Assembly: GCF_009848505.1 (NCBI RefSeq)
Contig: NZ_WWDL01000001.1
Coordinates: forward strand, 310,001 to 374,000
Length of the DNA stretch: 64,000 bases
DNA from: Muricoccus harenae
Lineage (GTDB): Bacteria; Pseudomonadota; Alphaproteobacteria; Acetobacterales; Acetobacteraceae
Reading direction: 5' to 3'
The translations under genes were made by a program, and so were the position numbers. Positions 8,302 through 17,496 of the stretch are shown in pieces. Each line of letters opens with the position of its first letter. The stretch's first letter is position 1. Below the pieces are notes generated by a model. It saw nothing but the letters and a program-made list of their open reading frames with translations, was not told the origin of the DNA and searched no databases.

Positions 8302-8805
8302 TCAGGCTTCGCCGACGCAGTCCAGCATGGCCGCCGCCAGCGCCTCGGCGGGTGGCTTGCCGCCCCAGAGAACGAACTGGAAGGCGGGGAAGAAGCGCTC
8401 GCACTCGGTGATGGCAATGTCCACCATGTCCTCGAGGCTCTCGACGCTGGCGGCGCGGGCGCCGCGCAGCAGGACGGCATGCCGGAAGACGGGGATGCCT
8501 TCCTCGCCCTCCAGCCCGAAATGGCCGATCCAGAGCTTCTCATTCGCCAGGGCGAGCAGTTCGTGCAGCTTGGCGCGGGCGGTGGCCGGCACCTTCATGT
8601 CGAAGGCGCAGGTGAAGTGCATGGCGCTGATTTCGTTAGACCAAGCGAAGTGCAGTCCGTAGTCGCACCATTTGCCGGGAGCCTCGGCGGCGATTTCTCC
8701 ATCGGAGCGCCGGTCGAAGGCCCATTCGTTGGCTGCCACGATCTGCTCGACGACGTCGAGCGGATTGGCAGCCCTGTCCCGGTCGGCAGCGAGGGTGGCT
8801 GACAT
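8302..8805 (-). CDS. YbjN domain protein
   Basis: A 167-residue protein of the YbjN type, a fold related to type III secretion chaperones. The segments NEWAFDRRSDGEIAAE, YGLHFAWSNEISAMHF and ALLALANEKLWIGHF-like helix are typical. Family members are reported as general stress or chaperone-like proteins, with no fixed activity. The ATG at 8805 has a near-perfect ribosome site, AGGAGGTG. It sits directly upstream of proC on the same strand, a conserved neighbourhood. Confidence 0.88.
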   Translation of the reverse strand: MSATLAADRDRAANPLDVVEQIVAANEWAFDRRSDGEIAAEAPGKWCDYGLHFAWSNEISAMHFTCAFDMKVPATARAKLHELLALANEKLWIGHFGLEGEEGIPVFRHAVLLRGARAASVESLEDMVDIAITECERFFPAFQFVLWGGKPPAEALAAAMLDCVGEA

Positions 8806-8922
8806 GGCGTCACCTCCTATCCCGAGACGGGCAGCCCCCGAGTCTGGTATCGAATCGGCCGGGTCAGCCCCAACAGGTTGATACTGCGATGCCGAACGCA
8901 CCGGCAAGGCCGAAGGCTTCAT

Positions 8923-8969
8923 GCATCCAGGCGCGGCGTGTCATCTACGCCGCGCTGTGTCCTGGATGC
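8923..8969 (-). terminator. Two-tier hairpin at the end of ubiK
   Basis: An outer stem GCATCCAGG/CCTGGATGC encloses an inner stem CGCGGCGT/ACGCCGCG with a 7-base loop and a 6-base bulge on one side. The structure abuts the ubiK stop codon on the minus strand. It lacks a T-run, so it may act as an RNA-stabilising 3' end as much as a terminator. Confidence 0.5.
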
Positions 8970-9503
8970 CTATTCGCCCTGGGTAACGCCCGGCTCGGTG
9001 ACGCCCGGCTGAGTGACGCGCGGCTGAGTGACGCCCGGCGATCCGCCCTCCGGCACGGTCCCGGTGGTGCCCATGGGGGTGGAGGGGCCGCTGCCGGCGC
9101 CGGCCTCGAAGGGCGTGGCGGGGGGCATGGCATCCATCCGCGCCTCCAGCGCGGCCACACGGGCGGCCAGGGATTCCGCCTCCTCACGCGCACGGCGGGC
9201 GACTTCGAGCGCCGCGTCCAGCTCCTCACGCTTCACCAGGTTTAAGCGCACGGTCAGCGCCTCCACCTGGGCCTGGACGGCACTCTCGATCTCCGCCCGG
9301 GCCCCGGCGAGCACCGAAAAGGCGCCGCCAGCGACACCGGCCAAGTCGTCGAAGAACTTCCCGCGGCCGGCGCCGAAGCCACCCTGTCCGAAACCGCCGA
9401 AGCCGAAGGGGCCGCCGGCCGAGCCGCCCTGGGAGCCCCCCGAGGAGCCGCTGCCCTGGGATCCCCCCTGGGGACCCGAAGAACCCTGCCCACCTTCCTG
9501 CAT
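8970..9503 (-). CDS. ubiK: UbiK/BMFP accessory factor with low-complexity ends
   Basis: A 177-residue protein. Residues about 58-125 form the coiled-coil BMFP domain: RAEIESAVQAQVEALTVRL, then VKREELDAALEV and a helix ending AARVAALEARMD. UbiK helps ubiquinone synthesis enzymes work together at the membrane. The N-terminal 45 residues are glycine/serine/glutamine-rich and the C-terminus has four VTQPG-like pentapeptides, both longer than usual for this about 90-residue family. The start at 9503 follows GGAGG. ubiE lies 11 kb away. Low-complexity ends may be disordered. Confidence 0.82.
   Translation of the reverse strand: MQEGGQGSSGPQGGSQGSGSSGGSQGGSAGGPFGFGGFGQGGFGAGRGKFFDDLAGVAGGAFSVLAGARAEIESAVQAQVEALTVRLNLVKREELDAALEVARRAREEAESLAARVAALEARMDAMPPATPFEAGAGSGPSTPMGTTGTVPEGGSPGVTQPRVTQPGVTEPGVTQGE
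8985..9043 (-). repeat. 15-bp in-frame repeat encoding VTQPG
   Basis: Four copies of a 15-bp unit (TGACGCCCGGCTGAG on the plus strand) lie inside the 3' end of ubiK. They encode four VTQPG-like pentapeptides with small variations (VTQPR, VTEPG). The unit length keeps the frame, so copy number can change without breaking the gene. Confidence 0.85.
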
Positions 9504-9821
9504 GCTCGCCTCCAGTCGAATCGTCCCACCAACATGGTCCTGCGGGCCCGCCGGGCGTAGCCCCCGGGGTGCTTTTCCGCCGCCGTGCCTCACCGGCCCG
9601 GCATTTCCCGCCCGGGACGATCCGCCCTATATCCGCCCGCGCCTCCGAACGCTGCAAAGGCCGCGCATGCACTTCCCCACCGGCGGCGCCGGCCGCCAAG
9701 GCGCCAACCCCGTCACCTTCCTCCTGTGTGGCCTCCTATGTGGCGTGGCGGCGATCAGCGGTCCCAGCGCCCCAGACGGGGCCCGTGAGCCCCGCGATAG
9801 GATGGGCGAGGGAATGCACAA

Positions 9822-10631
9822 ATGATCCCGGCGCTCGTTTTTCCCGCCTTCGATCCGGTGGCCATCGCCATCGGGCCCTTCGTCGTGCGCTGGTACGCGC
9901 TGGCCTATATCGCCGGCATCGTCATCGCCTGGCAGGTGGCGCGCCGTCTCGTGCTGCGAGCCCCCGCCGCCGGCACGCAGGAACAAGTGGACGATTTCGT
10001 CACCTGGGCGACGCTGGGCGTCATCCTCGGCGGCCGGCTGGGCTATGTGCTGTTCTACCGGCCCGACATCATCTGGAACGCGCCCTGGGAGATCGCCTAT
10101 CTCTGGCATGGCGGCATGTCCTTCCATGGCGGCGCGGCGGGGGTGATCCTGGCGCTGGCTTGGTTCACCCACCGCAACCGGATCCCCCTCCTCCTGTTCT
10201 CCGACCGGATCACGAGCGTGGTCCCGGTTGGCCTCGGTCTCGGGCGCATCGCCAACTTCATCAACGGGGAGCTGTGGGGGCGCACCACGGATGTGCCCTG
10301 GGGGATGGTCTTCCCCAATGCCGGCCCGGAGCCGCGGCATCCCTCGCAGCTCTATCAGGCGGCGATGGAGGGGCTGATCCTCCTCGTCATCCTGCAATGG
10401 ATCATCCGCACGCCAAGCCTCCGTGCGCGGCCCGGCTTCACCTCGGGCGCCTTCCTGGCGGGCTATGGCGTGGCGCGGATCATTGGCGAGTTCTTCCGCC
10501 AGCCCGACGCGCAGCTCGGCTTCCTCTTCGCCGGGGCGACCATGGGGCAGCTTCTCTCGATCCCGATGGTGCTGGTGGGGATCTGGCTGATGGCGCGTAG
10601 CAGGCGCGTGGCCGAGACTTCTGCCGCGTGA
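9822..10631 (+). CDS. lgt: Prolipoprotein diacylglyceryl transferase
   Basis: A 269-residue inner-membrane enzyme that moves diacylglycerol from phosphatidylglycerol to the lipobox cysteine of prolipoproteins. The Lgt signatures are present: HGGMSFHGGAAG near residue 98 and GRIANFINGELWGRTT near residue 142. About seven membrane helices are visible. It heads an operon in which each start overlaps the previous stop. Several lipoproteins in this window (12604, 29503, 59806) would be its substrates. Confidence 0.97.
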   Translation: MIPALVFPAFDPVAIAIGPFVVRWYALAYIAGIVIAWQVARRLVLRAPAAGTQEQVDDFVTWATLGVILGGRLGYVLFYRPDIIWNAPWEIAYLWHGGMSFHGGAAGVILALAWFTHRNRIPLLLFSDRITSVVPVGLGLGRIANFINGELWGRTTDVPWGMVFPNAGPEPRHPSQLYQAAMEGLILLVILQWIIRTPSLRARPGFTSGAFLAGYGVARIIGEFFRQPDAQLGFLFAGATMGQLLSIPMVLVGIWLMARSRRVAETSAA

Positions 10632-11626
10632 GCACATCCCCTGAGCGCCTTGACGCCTTCATGGGACGTGCGAACGCAGCCTATTACGCATCTCGCGACC
10701 CATTCGGCGCCGGGGGCGACTTCACCACCGCGCCGGAGATCACTCAGGCCTTCGGCGAATGCCTCGGTCTGTGGGCCGCGGTCACCTGGCAGCTGATGGG
10801 TCGCCCCGATCCGGTGATCCTGGCCGAGGCCGGGCCGGGGCGGGGCACGCTGATGGCCGATGCCCTCCGCGCCGCACGCGCCATGGCGCCGGATTTTGCC
10901 CAGGCCGCCCGGCTGCACCTGATCGAAACCTCCCCGCTGTTGCGCGAGGCCCAGCGCGCCCGCTTGCCGGAGGCGGAATGGCATGAGGACTTGGCCGGCC
11001 TGCCGGATGGCCCGCTGATCCTGCTCGCGAACGAGTTCCTGGATGCCCTGCCGATCCGGCAGTTCCTGCGGCGCGGCGGCGCCTGGGTGGAGCGCTTCGT
11101 CGAGCATGACCGCTTCGTGGAACGGCCCGCCCCGGACGCCCCGCTGCCGGATGCGGGGGAGGAGGGCGAGATCCGCGAGGTTAACGAGCCGGCCCGTGCC
11201 ATTTCGGCGGCCCTGGGGGCGCGGCTGGCGGCCCAGGGCGGGGCGGCGCTGTTCATCGATTACGGCCCCGCCGAAAGTGGGCCCGGCGACAGCCTGCAGG
11301 CCATCCGCAACCGCCAGGCGGCCAATCCGCTCTCGGACCCTGGCGCGGCCGATCTCACGGCCCATGTTGATTTCGGCGCCCTGGCGGAGGCCGCGCGTGC
11401 CGCCGGTGCCGCCACCCATGGGCCGCTGCCCCAGGGCGTGTTCCTGCTGCGCCTCGGCCTGCACAGCCGCGCGGCGGCGCTGGCGGCCTCGGATCCCGGT
11501 CGCGGCGCCCGCCACCTGGAAGCCGCGACGCGGCTGACCGCGCCCGAGGCCATGGGCCGCCTGTTTAAAGCTCTCGTTCTTTGCCACCCGACCCTTGCAA
11601 CCCCTCCTGGTTTCGAAACGGCATGA
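10628..11626 (+). CDS. SAM-dependent methyltransferase, MidA/NDUFAF7 family
   Basis: A 332-residue methyltransferase. The SAM-binding loop is ILAEAGPGRGTLMADAL, and the family hallmarks GDFTTAPEITQAFGE and LLANEFLDALPIRQF are clear. Mitochondrial NDUFAF7 methylates an arginine of a complex I subunit; the bacterial role is not settled. The GTG start at 10628 overlaps the lgt stop, so translation is coupled. The lgt-methyltransferase-pgeF order is conserved in Alphaproteobacteria. Confidence 0.9.
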   Translation: MSTSPERLDAFMGRANAAYYASRDPFGAGGDFTTAPEITQAFGECLGLWAAVTWQLMGRPDPVILAEAGPGRGTLMADALRAARAMAPDFAQAARLHLIETSPLLREAQRARLPEAEWHEDLAGLPDGPLILLANEFLDALPIRQFLRRGGAWVERFVEHDRFVERPAPDAPLPDAGEEGEIREVNEPARAISAALGARLAAQGGAALFIDYGPAESGPGDSLQAIRNRQAANPLSDPGAADLTAHVDFGALAEAARAAGAATHGPLPQGVFLLRLGLHSRAAALAASDPGRGARHLEAATRLTAPEAMGRLFKALVLCHPTLATPPGFETA

Positions 11627-12405
11627 TCCTCGATCTCGACAAGGCCGAATTCCTCACCGCTCTTTCGCTGCGCGGCACGCCGCACGGCTTCTTCACCCGG
11701 CGCGGCGGCGTCTCCACCGGGCGCTTCGCCAGCCTCAACTGCTCGCTTTCCAGCGCGGATGAGCGGGAATCCGTGATGGAGAACCGCGGGCGGGCCATGC
11801 AGGCCCTGGGGCGGACCCCCGGTTCCCTCTCCGGCGTGCATCAGGTGCATGGAACCGAGGTGGTGGTGACCGACATGCCGATCCCGGCCGGGGAGGGGCC
11901 GCGCGCCGATGCCATCGTGACGAGCAGCCCGGGCGTGACCCTCGGCATCATCACCGCGGATTGCGGCCCCGTGCTCTTTGCCGACGCGCAGGCCGGGGTG
12001 ATCGGCGCTTGCCATGCGGGATGGCGCGGTGCCCTGGGCGGGGTGCTGGAGGCGACGATCAAGGCAATGGAGGGGCTGGGTGCGACGCGTGGCGGCATTT
12101 CCGCGGCCCTTGGCCCCTGCATCCGCCAGACGAGCTACGAGGTGGGGCCGGACTTGCGCGAGGCCCTGCTGGCCAGCGACCCGGAGGGCGAGCGCTTCCT
12201 CGCCGCCGGCCGGCGGCCGGGCCACTGGCAGTTCGACATGGCCGGGCTGATCCTCGCCCGCCTGCAGGCCGCTGGGGTGGCCGCCGAGGCCCTGCCGGAC
12301 GATACGCTGGTGGACGAGGCCCGCTTCTTCTCCCATCGCCGCCGCACCCTGGAGGGCGGCGGGCCGATCGGGCACCAGCTCTCCGCCATCGCCCTGCCCA
12401 CGTGA
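11623..12405 (+). CDS. pgeF: Purine nucleoside phosphorylase-type multicopper-like enzyme (YfiH/PgeF)
   Basis: A 260-residue protein of the YfiH/LACC1 family. The metal ligands are His76 in HQVHGTE, Cys114 in TADCGP and His131 in CHAGWRG. Family members have been described both as peptidoglycan-editing factors and as purine nucleoside phosphorylases/adenosine deaminases. The ATG at 11623 overlaps the stop of the methyltransferase gene (ATGA); an upstream in-frame ATG at 11581 lies inside that gene and is rejected. It is the last gene of the lgt operon. Confidence 0.93.
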   Translation: MILDLDKAEFLTALSLRGTPHGFFTRRGGVSTGRFASLNCSLSSADERESVMENRGRAMQALGRTPGSLSGVHQVHGTEVVVTDMPIPAGEGPRADAIVTSSPGVTLGIITADCGPVLFADAQAGVIGACHAGWRGALGGVLEATIKAMEGLGATRGGISAALGPCIRQTSYEVGPDLREALLASDPEGERFLAAGRRPGHWQFDMAGLILARLQAAGVAAEALPDDTLVDEARFFSHRRRTLEGGGPIGHQLSAIALPT

Positions 12406-12423
12406 ACGGTGCCCAGGAGGGCG

Positions 12424-12469
12424 CTCCCGTGAGGACACCCATGTGACTCCCGTGAGGACACCCATGTGA
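12424..12469 (+). repeat. Two-copy 23-bp tandem repeat
   Basis: A 23-bp unit beginning CTCCCGTGAGGACACC is present twice in tandem just after pgeF. It is framed by a second short repeat, TGAACGGTGCCC-like, at about 12403 and 12467. No function is visible. The block looks like slippage or a duplication scar. Confidence 0.8.
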
Positions 12470-12530
12470 ACGGTGCCCGGGTGAACTGCCCTGGCGCCGA
12501 GGCGCCGGGCCGTGGATAAGGGCGCCGCCC

Positions 12531-12599
12531 ATGCATTACATCCTCATGTTCCTGGCGCTGATGTTCCTGACCCTGGTCGCCTCCTGCGTGATCGGCTGA
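12531..12599 (+). CDS. Putative 22-residue membrane/lipopeptide ORF
   Basis: A tiny open frame starting MHYILMFLALMFLTL and ending VASCVIG. It is almost purely hydrophobic and contains VASC, which fits a lipobox. If processed, only a four-residue lipidated peptide would remain; otherwise it is a single-helix peptide. It ends 4 bp before the next lipoprotein gene and could be translated with it. No strong ribosome site is visible (GATAAGGGC lies 10-18 bases upstream). The reading rests on composition and position alone. Confidence 0.4.
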   Translation: MHYILMFLALMFLTLVASCVIG

Positions 12600-12603
12600 A
12601 CCG

Positions 12604-13617
12604 GTGCCGCGCTTCCTTGTCCTGATCCTGCTGCCGCTGACGCTGCTGGCGGCCTGTGGTCCGTTGCCGCAGCCCTTCCGTGGCAATCCGGGAGCGGAAG
12701 GCCGCCGCCTGGCGGCGCCGCCTGCCTATCGCATCGCCGTGCCGGCGCCGACCGCGGCGCTGCTGGGGGACGCTGCCTCGGCCGATTTCGCGGTGGCCGT
12801 GGCCGATGCGCTTGAAGCCGCCGAGGTGCCCGCTGTGGCCGGCCCGCCGACGCCGCTGGACTGGCGCCTCCAGATCACCGCGGACCGCGAGGGAACGGGT
12901 GTGGTGCCCGGCTACGCGGTGGTGGATGCGGATGGAAAGGTGCTCGGCCAGGCGCGCGGCGCCTCCGTGCCGGTGCGGGACTGGAGCCAGTCCGAGGCCG
13001 CCCTGCTGCGCCAGGTGGCCAGCCGGGATGCGCCGGTCGTGGCTGGCCTGCTCACCCGGGGCGAGGCCGCGCGCCGCGCTGCCGAAACCGTGGCCTTCAA
13101 CGGCGACGGCGGCCCGCCACGGGTGCGCTTCACCGGGGTGAAGGGCGCGCCGGGCGACGGCAACCAGGCGCTCGGCCTGCGGCTGCGCGACTTCCTCTCG
13201 ACCAAGGGGCTGGTGGTGCAGGACAGTGCCGATGGCGCGGCCTTCGCCGCCTCAGGCGAGGTCACGATGGCCCCGGCGCCCGGGGGCAAGCAGCGGGTGG
13301 AGATCGTCTGGACCGTCAGCCGGCGGGATGGGCACGACCTCGGCCGCGCGGTCCAGCTCAACGAGGTTCCCACGGGCAGCCTGAACGGCCTCTGGGGCGA
13401 TGTCGCCTATGTCGTGGCGGAGGAGGCGGCGGTGGCGGTGCGCGATATCATCGCCAATGCCGGCGGGCTCGGTGAGGCCGCGGCCCGGCGGCCGGCGCCC
13501 GAAGGCGTGGCGCCGCCGAATGCCACGCCAGCCGCCGCAACAGGGGCTGCCCCCGGCACCGGTGCCGCACCAACAGCCCTTCCCGCAGGGCGCGCCGCCC
13601 CGGCCGGCGCACGGTAA
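12604..13617 (+). CDS. Hypothetical lipoprotein
   Basis: A 337-residue protein with a GTG start and a clear lipoprotein signal, MPRFLVLILLPLTLLAACGP, with the lipobox LAAC at residue 18. The mature part (about 25-290) looks globular with alternating strands; the last 40 residues are alanine/proline-rich and disordered. Repeated segments such as WRLQITADREGTGVVPGY and VEIVWTVSRRDG hint at two similar beta-rich halves. I do not recognise the family. It lies between the lgt operon and prs. Confidence 0.78.
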   Translation: MPRFLVLILLPLTLLAACGPLPQPFRGNPGAEGRRLAAPPAYRIAVPAPTAALLGDAASADFAVAVADALEAAEVPAVAGPPTPLDWRLQITADREGTGVVPGYAVVDADGKVLGQARGASVPVRDWSQSEAALLRQVASRDAPVVAGLLTRGEAARRAAETVAFNGDGGPPRVRFTGVKGAPGDGNQALGLRLRDFLSTKGLVVQDSADGAAFAASGEVTMAPAPGGKQRVEIVWTVSRRDGHDLGRAVQLNEVPTGSLNGLWGDVAYVVAEEAAVAVRDIIANAGGLGEAAARRPAPEGVAPPNATPAAATGAAPGTGAAPTALPAGRAAPAGAR

Positions 13618-13765
13618 CTTCCTCGTGCTGACCCCTGTTCGTGGCATGCGTCCTGCGTAAGGCGGCCCTGCCATGGACTTGGTCGCTTCCGGTTGCTAAT
13701 CCCCCGGCGCCCCACGCCGCCCCAGCCTGGAACTCGCAAGCGGCGCGCCCGGAGAAGTCACGCGG

Positions 13766-14698
<933 letters not shown>

Positions 14699-14707
14699 GC
14701 TGCCCAA

Positions 14708-15490
14708 CTAGCCCGACGGGAGGCGGCGCAGGGCCTCCCGCGTCGCCTCGTCCATCGGGAAGAAGGTCTCCACCGTCAGCTCGGACAGCGCGACCTCATG
14801 CGCCGTGCCGAAGACCATGGTGGTGGTGAGGAAGGACAGCACCGCCTCGCCCTGGCGGATCCTGAAGGGCAGGGCCAACGCCTCCGGATCCTCGGCACCG
14901 CCCGGCGGCGCGGGGTAGTCGCGCAATTCGCGCAGCAGCTCGGCCAGCGCCGCATCGTCTGAAATCGTCGCCTGCCGCGCCAGCCGGGCGAGCAGATGCC
15001 CCTTCAGTGCCGCCAGATCCACGATGCGCGGTGCCAGCCCTCCCGGATGCAGCACCAGCCGCAGCACGTTGAGCGGTGGTGCCAGCAGCGCGGCATCGGC
15101 CCCCGCGATCAGCGCGCCCACCGAGGCATTGGCGGAAACAAGGTTCCAGCGCCGGTCCACGGCCAGGGCCGGGTTGGGCGCATGGGCGGCCAGCACCGCC
15201 TCCATCGCCGCCCGCGCCGGACGCATCGCCGGATCGTCCAGGGCGCGCTCGGGATAGGCGGGGGCGAAGCCGGCGGCGGTGAGCCACAGGTTGCGCTCGC
15301 GCAGCGGCACGTCGAGGAACTCGGCCAGGCGCAGCACCATGGACCGGCTCGGCATGGCGCGGCCCGTTTCCAGGCAACTCAGGTGGCGGGTGGAAATCTC
15401 GGCCTCCAGCGCCAGGTCCATCTGGCTCATGCGCCGGCGCTGGCGCCATGCGCGAAGGTGGTCGCCGATCGGGGCCATGCGGGTGCTCAT
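14708..15490 (-). CDS. XRE-family regulator with MmyB-like domain
   Basis: A 260-residue regulator. Residues about 9-63 are a Cro/CI helix-turn-helix: RQRRRMSQMDLALEAEIS, TRHLSCLETGRAMPS. Residues about 85-255 match the MmyB-like ligand-binding domain with PNPALAVDRRWNLVSAN and TVETFFPMDEAT. Such regulators commonly control a divergently transcribed oxidoreductase. Here the divergent neighbour is a small membrane protein with a flavin reductase behind it. The ligand is unknown, though fatty acids have been found in one crystal structure of the family. Confidence 0.9.
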   Translation of the reverse strand: MSTRMAPIGDHLRAWRQRRRMSQMDLALEAEISTRHLSCLETGRAMPSRSMVLRLAEFLDVPLRERNLWLTAAGFAPAYPERALDDPAMRPARAAMEAVLAAHAPNPALAVDRRWNLVSANASVGALIAGADAALLAPPLNVLRLVLHPGGLAPRIVDLAALKGHLLARLARQATISDDAALAELLRELRDYPAPPGGAEDPEALALPFRIRQGEAVLSFLTTTMVFGTAHEVALSELTVETFFPMDEATREALRRLPSG

Positions 15491-15613
15491 GATGGCAGGT
15501 TAGCGGGCGGGGGCGCCGCGTCTCCATGACCTCCGAGGTCATCGACCCGCTGCGCCGCCGTGGCCCAGTTTCGGCGCGCCGGCAATTCCGCCGGATGCGC
15601 AGGAACCCATTCC

Positions 15614-16006
15614 ATGAACGCCACCCCCTTCCTTCGCCGCGCCCTGCTGCTGGACGCGGTGGCGAGCGGCGCCACCGGCGCGCTGATGCTGCTGGCCGCC
15701 GGCTCGCTCTCCGGCCTCACCCATCTGCCGCCCGGGTTGCTGCGCGGGGCGGGTGCGGTGCTGCTGCCCTATGCCGCCTTCGTCGGCTGGCTCGGCCTGC
15801 GCGCGGCACCCTCCCGCGCCATGGTGCTGGCGGTGATCGCAATTAACGCACTCTGGGCCGTGGATAGCGTGGCGATCCTGGCCCTCGGATGGGTGGCGCC
15901 GAATGCGTTGGGCGCGGCTTTCGTGCTGGCCCAGGCCCTGGTGGTGGCCGCCTTTGCCGGGCTGCAGGCTGCTGCGCTGCGCGGAACGCAGCCGCTCGCC
16001 GCCTGA
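15614..16006 (+). CDS. Small four-helix membrane protein
   Basis: A 130-residue very hydrophobic protein with four predicted membrane helices (about residues 10-30, 42-62, 70-92, 98-120). I chose the ATG at 15614, with AGGAA upstream; an in-frame ATG at 15560 lies before it without support. It is divergent from the XRE regulator and 67 bp ahead of a flavin reductase gene. I do not recognise a function. Its position suggests control by the XRE protein. Confidence 0.65.
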   Translation: MNATPFLRRALLLDAVASGATGALMLLAAGSLSGLTHLPPGLLRGAGAVLLPYAAFVGWLGLRAAPSRAMVLAVIAINALWAVDSVAILALGWVAPNALGAAFVLAQALVVAAFAGLQAAALRGTQPLAA

Positions 16007-16073
16007 CCGTTCCGCGCATCGCCCGCGCTGCCCATCCGTTCACGCCGCGTCCCCTGATCCGAAGGAGCGCGGC

Positions 16074-16631
16074 GTGAAGCCCATCCGCAAGCAGGATTTT
16101 CCCGTCGGCCAGGTCCGGCGCTTCATGGAGCCCGGGCCCATCGTGCTGGTCAGCTCCGCCTGGAAGGGGCAGGCGAACATCATGACCATGGGCTGGCACA
16201 TGGTGATGGAATTCACCCCCTCGCTCATCGGCTGCTATATCTGGGAGCATAACCACAGCCGCGAGATGATCCGGCGCAGCCGGGAATGCGTGATCAACAT
16301 CCCGACCGTCGATCTGGCGGAGGTGGCGGTGGGCATCGGCAACTGCTCGGGCGCCGAGGTCGACAAGTTCGGACGCTTTGGCTTGACGGCACGGGAAGGC
16401 GAGCAGGTGAAGGCGCCGCTGATCGCCGAATGCTTCGCCAATCTTGAATGCCGCGTGGTCGATACGGCGCTGGTGCGGAAATACAGCCTCTTCGTGCTGG
16501 AGGTGGTGAAGGCGCATGCGCCGAAATCGCCGAAATACCCGCGGACGATCCATTACCGCGGCGAAGGCCAATTCATGGTGGCGGGGGACTCGCTGAACCT
16601 CCGGCGGCGCTTCCGGCCGGAGATGCTCTGA
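16074..16631 (+). CDS. Flavin reductase family protein
   Basis: A 185-residue protein of the FMN-binding split-barrel (DIM6/NtaB) family. It opens KPIRKQDFPVGQVRRFMEPG and has the FMN-contact region VLVSSAWKGQANIMTMGWH and CVINIPTVDLAEVAVGIGNCSG. These enzymes reduce free flavin with NAD(P)H to feed a partner monooxygenase, or bind flavin without a partner. The GTG at 16074 follows AAGGAG at good spacing. No two-component monooxygenase is adjacent. Confidence 0.88.
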   Translation: MKPIRKQDFPVGQVRRFMEPGPIVLVSSAWKGQANIMTMGWHMVMEFTPSLIGCYIWEHNHSREMIRRSRECVINIPTVDLAEVAVGIGNCSGAEVDKFGRFGLTAREGEQVKAPLIAECFANLECRVVDTALVRKYSLFVLEVVKAHAPKSPKYPRTIHYRGEGQFMVAGDSLNLRRRFRPEML

Positions 16632-16721
16632 CCGGGTGGAAACCCCGGCCCGCCCCCTTTAAACGGGCGCCGATTCCGGCCACCCTCGCGCCGCGCCTGA
16701 CGTGACGCTGAGGAAACCCGC

Positions 16722-17348
16722 ATGAAGCTCTACTACGCCCCCGGTGCCTGCTCGGTTGGCATTCACATCATCCTCGAGGAGATCGGGAAGCCCTATGAGC
16801 TGTCCCTCGTCGCGCTGAAGGAGCAGGCGCAGACGAAGCCGGAGTATATGGCGGTGAACCCCAAGTCGAAGGTGCCGGCGCTGGATCTCGGCGATGGCAG
16901 CCGCGCGCTGACCGAGTTCCCGGCCATCGCGATGTATCTCGGCGCCGCCAATCCCGAGGCGGGGCTGCTGCCGAAGGACCCGCTGGGCCAGGCCCGCGCG
17001 CTCGAGGCGCTGGACTACATCACCGGCACCGTCCACCCGCACGCCTTTACCCGCCAGTTCCGCCCGAACGTCTACTCCCTGCGCGAGGAGGACTATCCGA
17101 AGGTGGTGGAGCAGGCCCAGGCCAATGCCGCGAAGTTCTTCGGCTTGGTGGAGAAGATCTGGGCTGGCGACACCTGGATCCTGCCGCAGGGCTATTCCGT
17201 GGCCGATGCCGCGCTGTTCTTCGTCGAGTACTGGCATGTGCGCCGGGTCGGCCAGACGCTGCCGCCGAAGCTGGATGCGCATCTCAAGGCGATGCTGGCG
17301 CGGCCGGCGGTGAAGCGGGCGCTGGAGCAGGAGGGGCTGGCGGCCTGA
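16722..17348 (+). CDS. Glutathione S-transferase, beta-like
   Basis: A 208-residue cytoplasmic enzyme. It begins MKLYYAPGACSVGIHIILEE, the signature of bacterial beta-class transferases, where Cys10 contacts glutathione. The thioredoxin-like domain ends near residue 80 (LTEFPAIAMYLG) and the helical domain contains YSVADAALFFVEYW. A GAGGAA ribosome site precedes the ATG. A strong hairpin follows the gene. Substrate unknown. Confidence 0.93.
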   Translation: MKLYYAPGACSVGIHIILEEIGKPYELSLVALKEQAQTKPEYMAVNPKSKVPALDLGDGSRALTEFPAIAMYLGAANPEAGLLPKDPLGQARALEALDYITGTVHPHAFTRQFRPNVYSLREEDYPKVVEQAQANAAKFFGLVEKIWAGDTWILPQGYSVADAALFFVEYWHVRRVGQTLPPKLDAHLKAMLARPAVKRALEQEGLAA

Positions 17349-17357
17349 GGAAAAGGC

Positions 17358-17379
17358 CGGGGAGAAGGAATTCTCCCCG
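17358..17379 (+). terminator. Terminator after the GST gene
   Basis: The arms CGGGGAGAA and TTCTCCCCG form a 9-bp stem closed by a GGAA tetraloop, 9 bp after the GST stop. A pyrimidine-rich run with TTTTCTTC follows about 10 bases later. This is the first half of a composite intergenic element that ends in the hairpin at 17462-17490. Confidence 0.65.
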
Positions 17380-17461
17380 AACCCCTCATCTTTTCTTCGA
17401 GTTTGTGGGCGCGCCAGCCTCATTGGCGCACCAACGCTAAACCCCAAAAATAGAAGGGGGT

Positions 17462-17490
17462 CCGGGGGGATACCTCCCCCCGGGCTTTTT
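17462..17490 (+). terminator. Strong intrinsic terminator abutting the next start codon
   Basis: The arms CCGGGGGG and CCCCCCGG form a perfect 8-bp GC stem with a 6-base loop and then GCTTTTT. It is a textbook terminator, yet it ends only 6 bp before the start codon of the phosphatase gene and occupies the place of a ribosome site. It shares GGTCCGGGGG with hairpins at 32111 and 42018. Confidence 0.75.
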
Positions 17491-17496
17491 CTCTGA

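Noticed and set aside
9667-9825. A 52-residue frame ending in ATGA overlap with lgt
   Set aside because: It has one hydrophobic stretch, but no ribosome site, and proline/glycine/arginine-rich ends. The overlap with the lgt start is the only support, so I left it out of the features.
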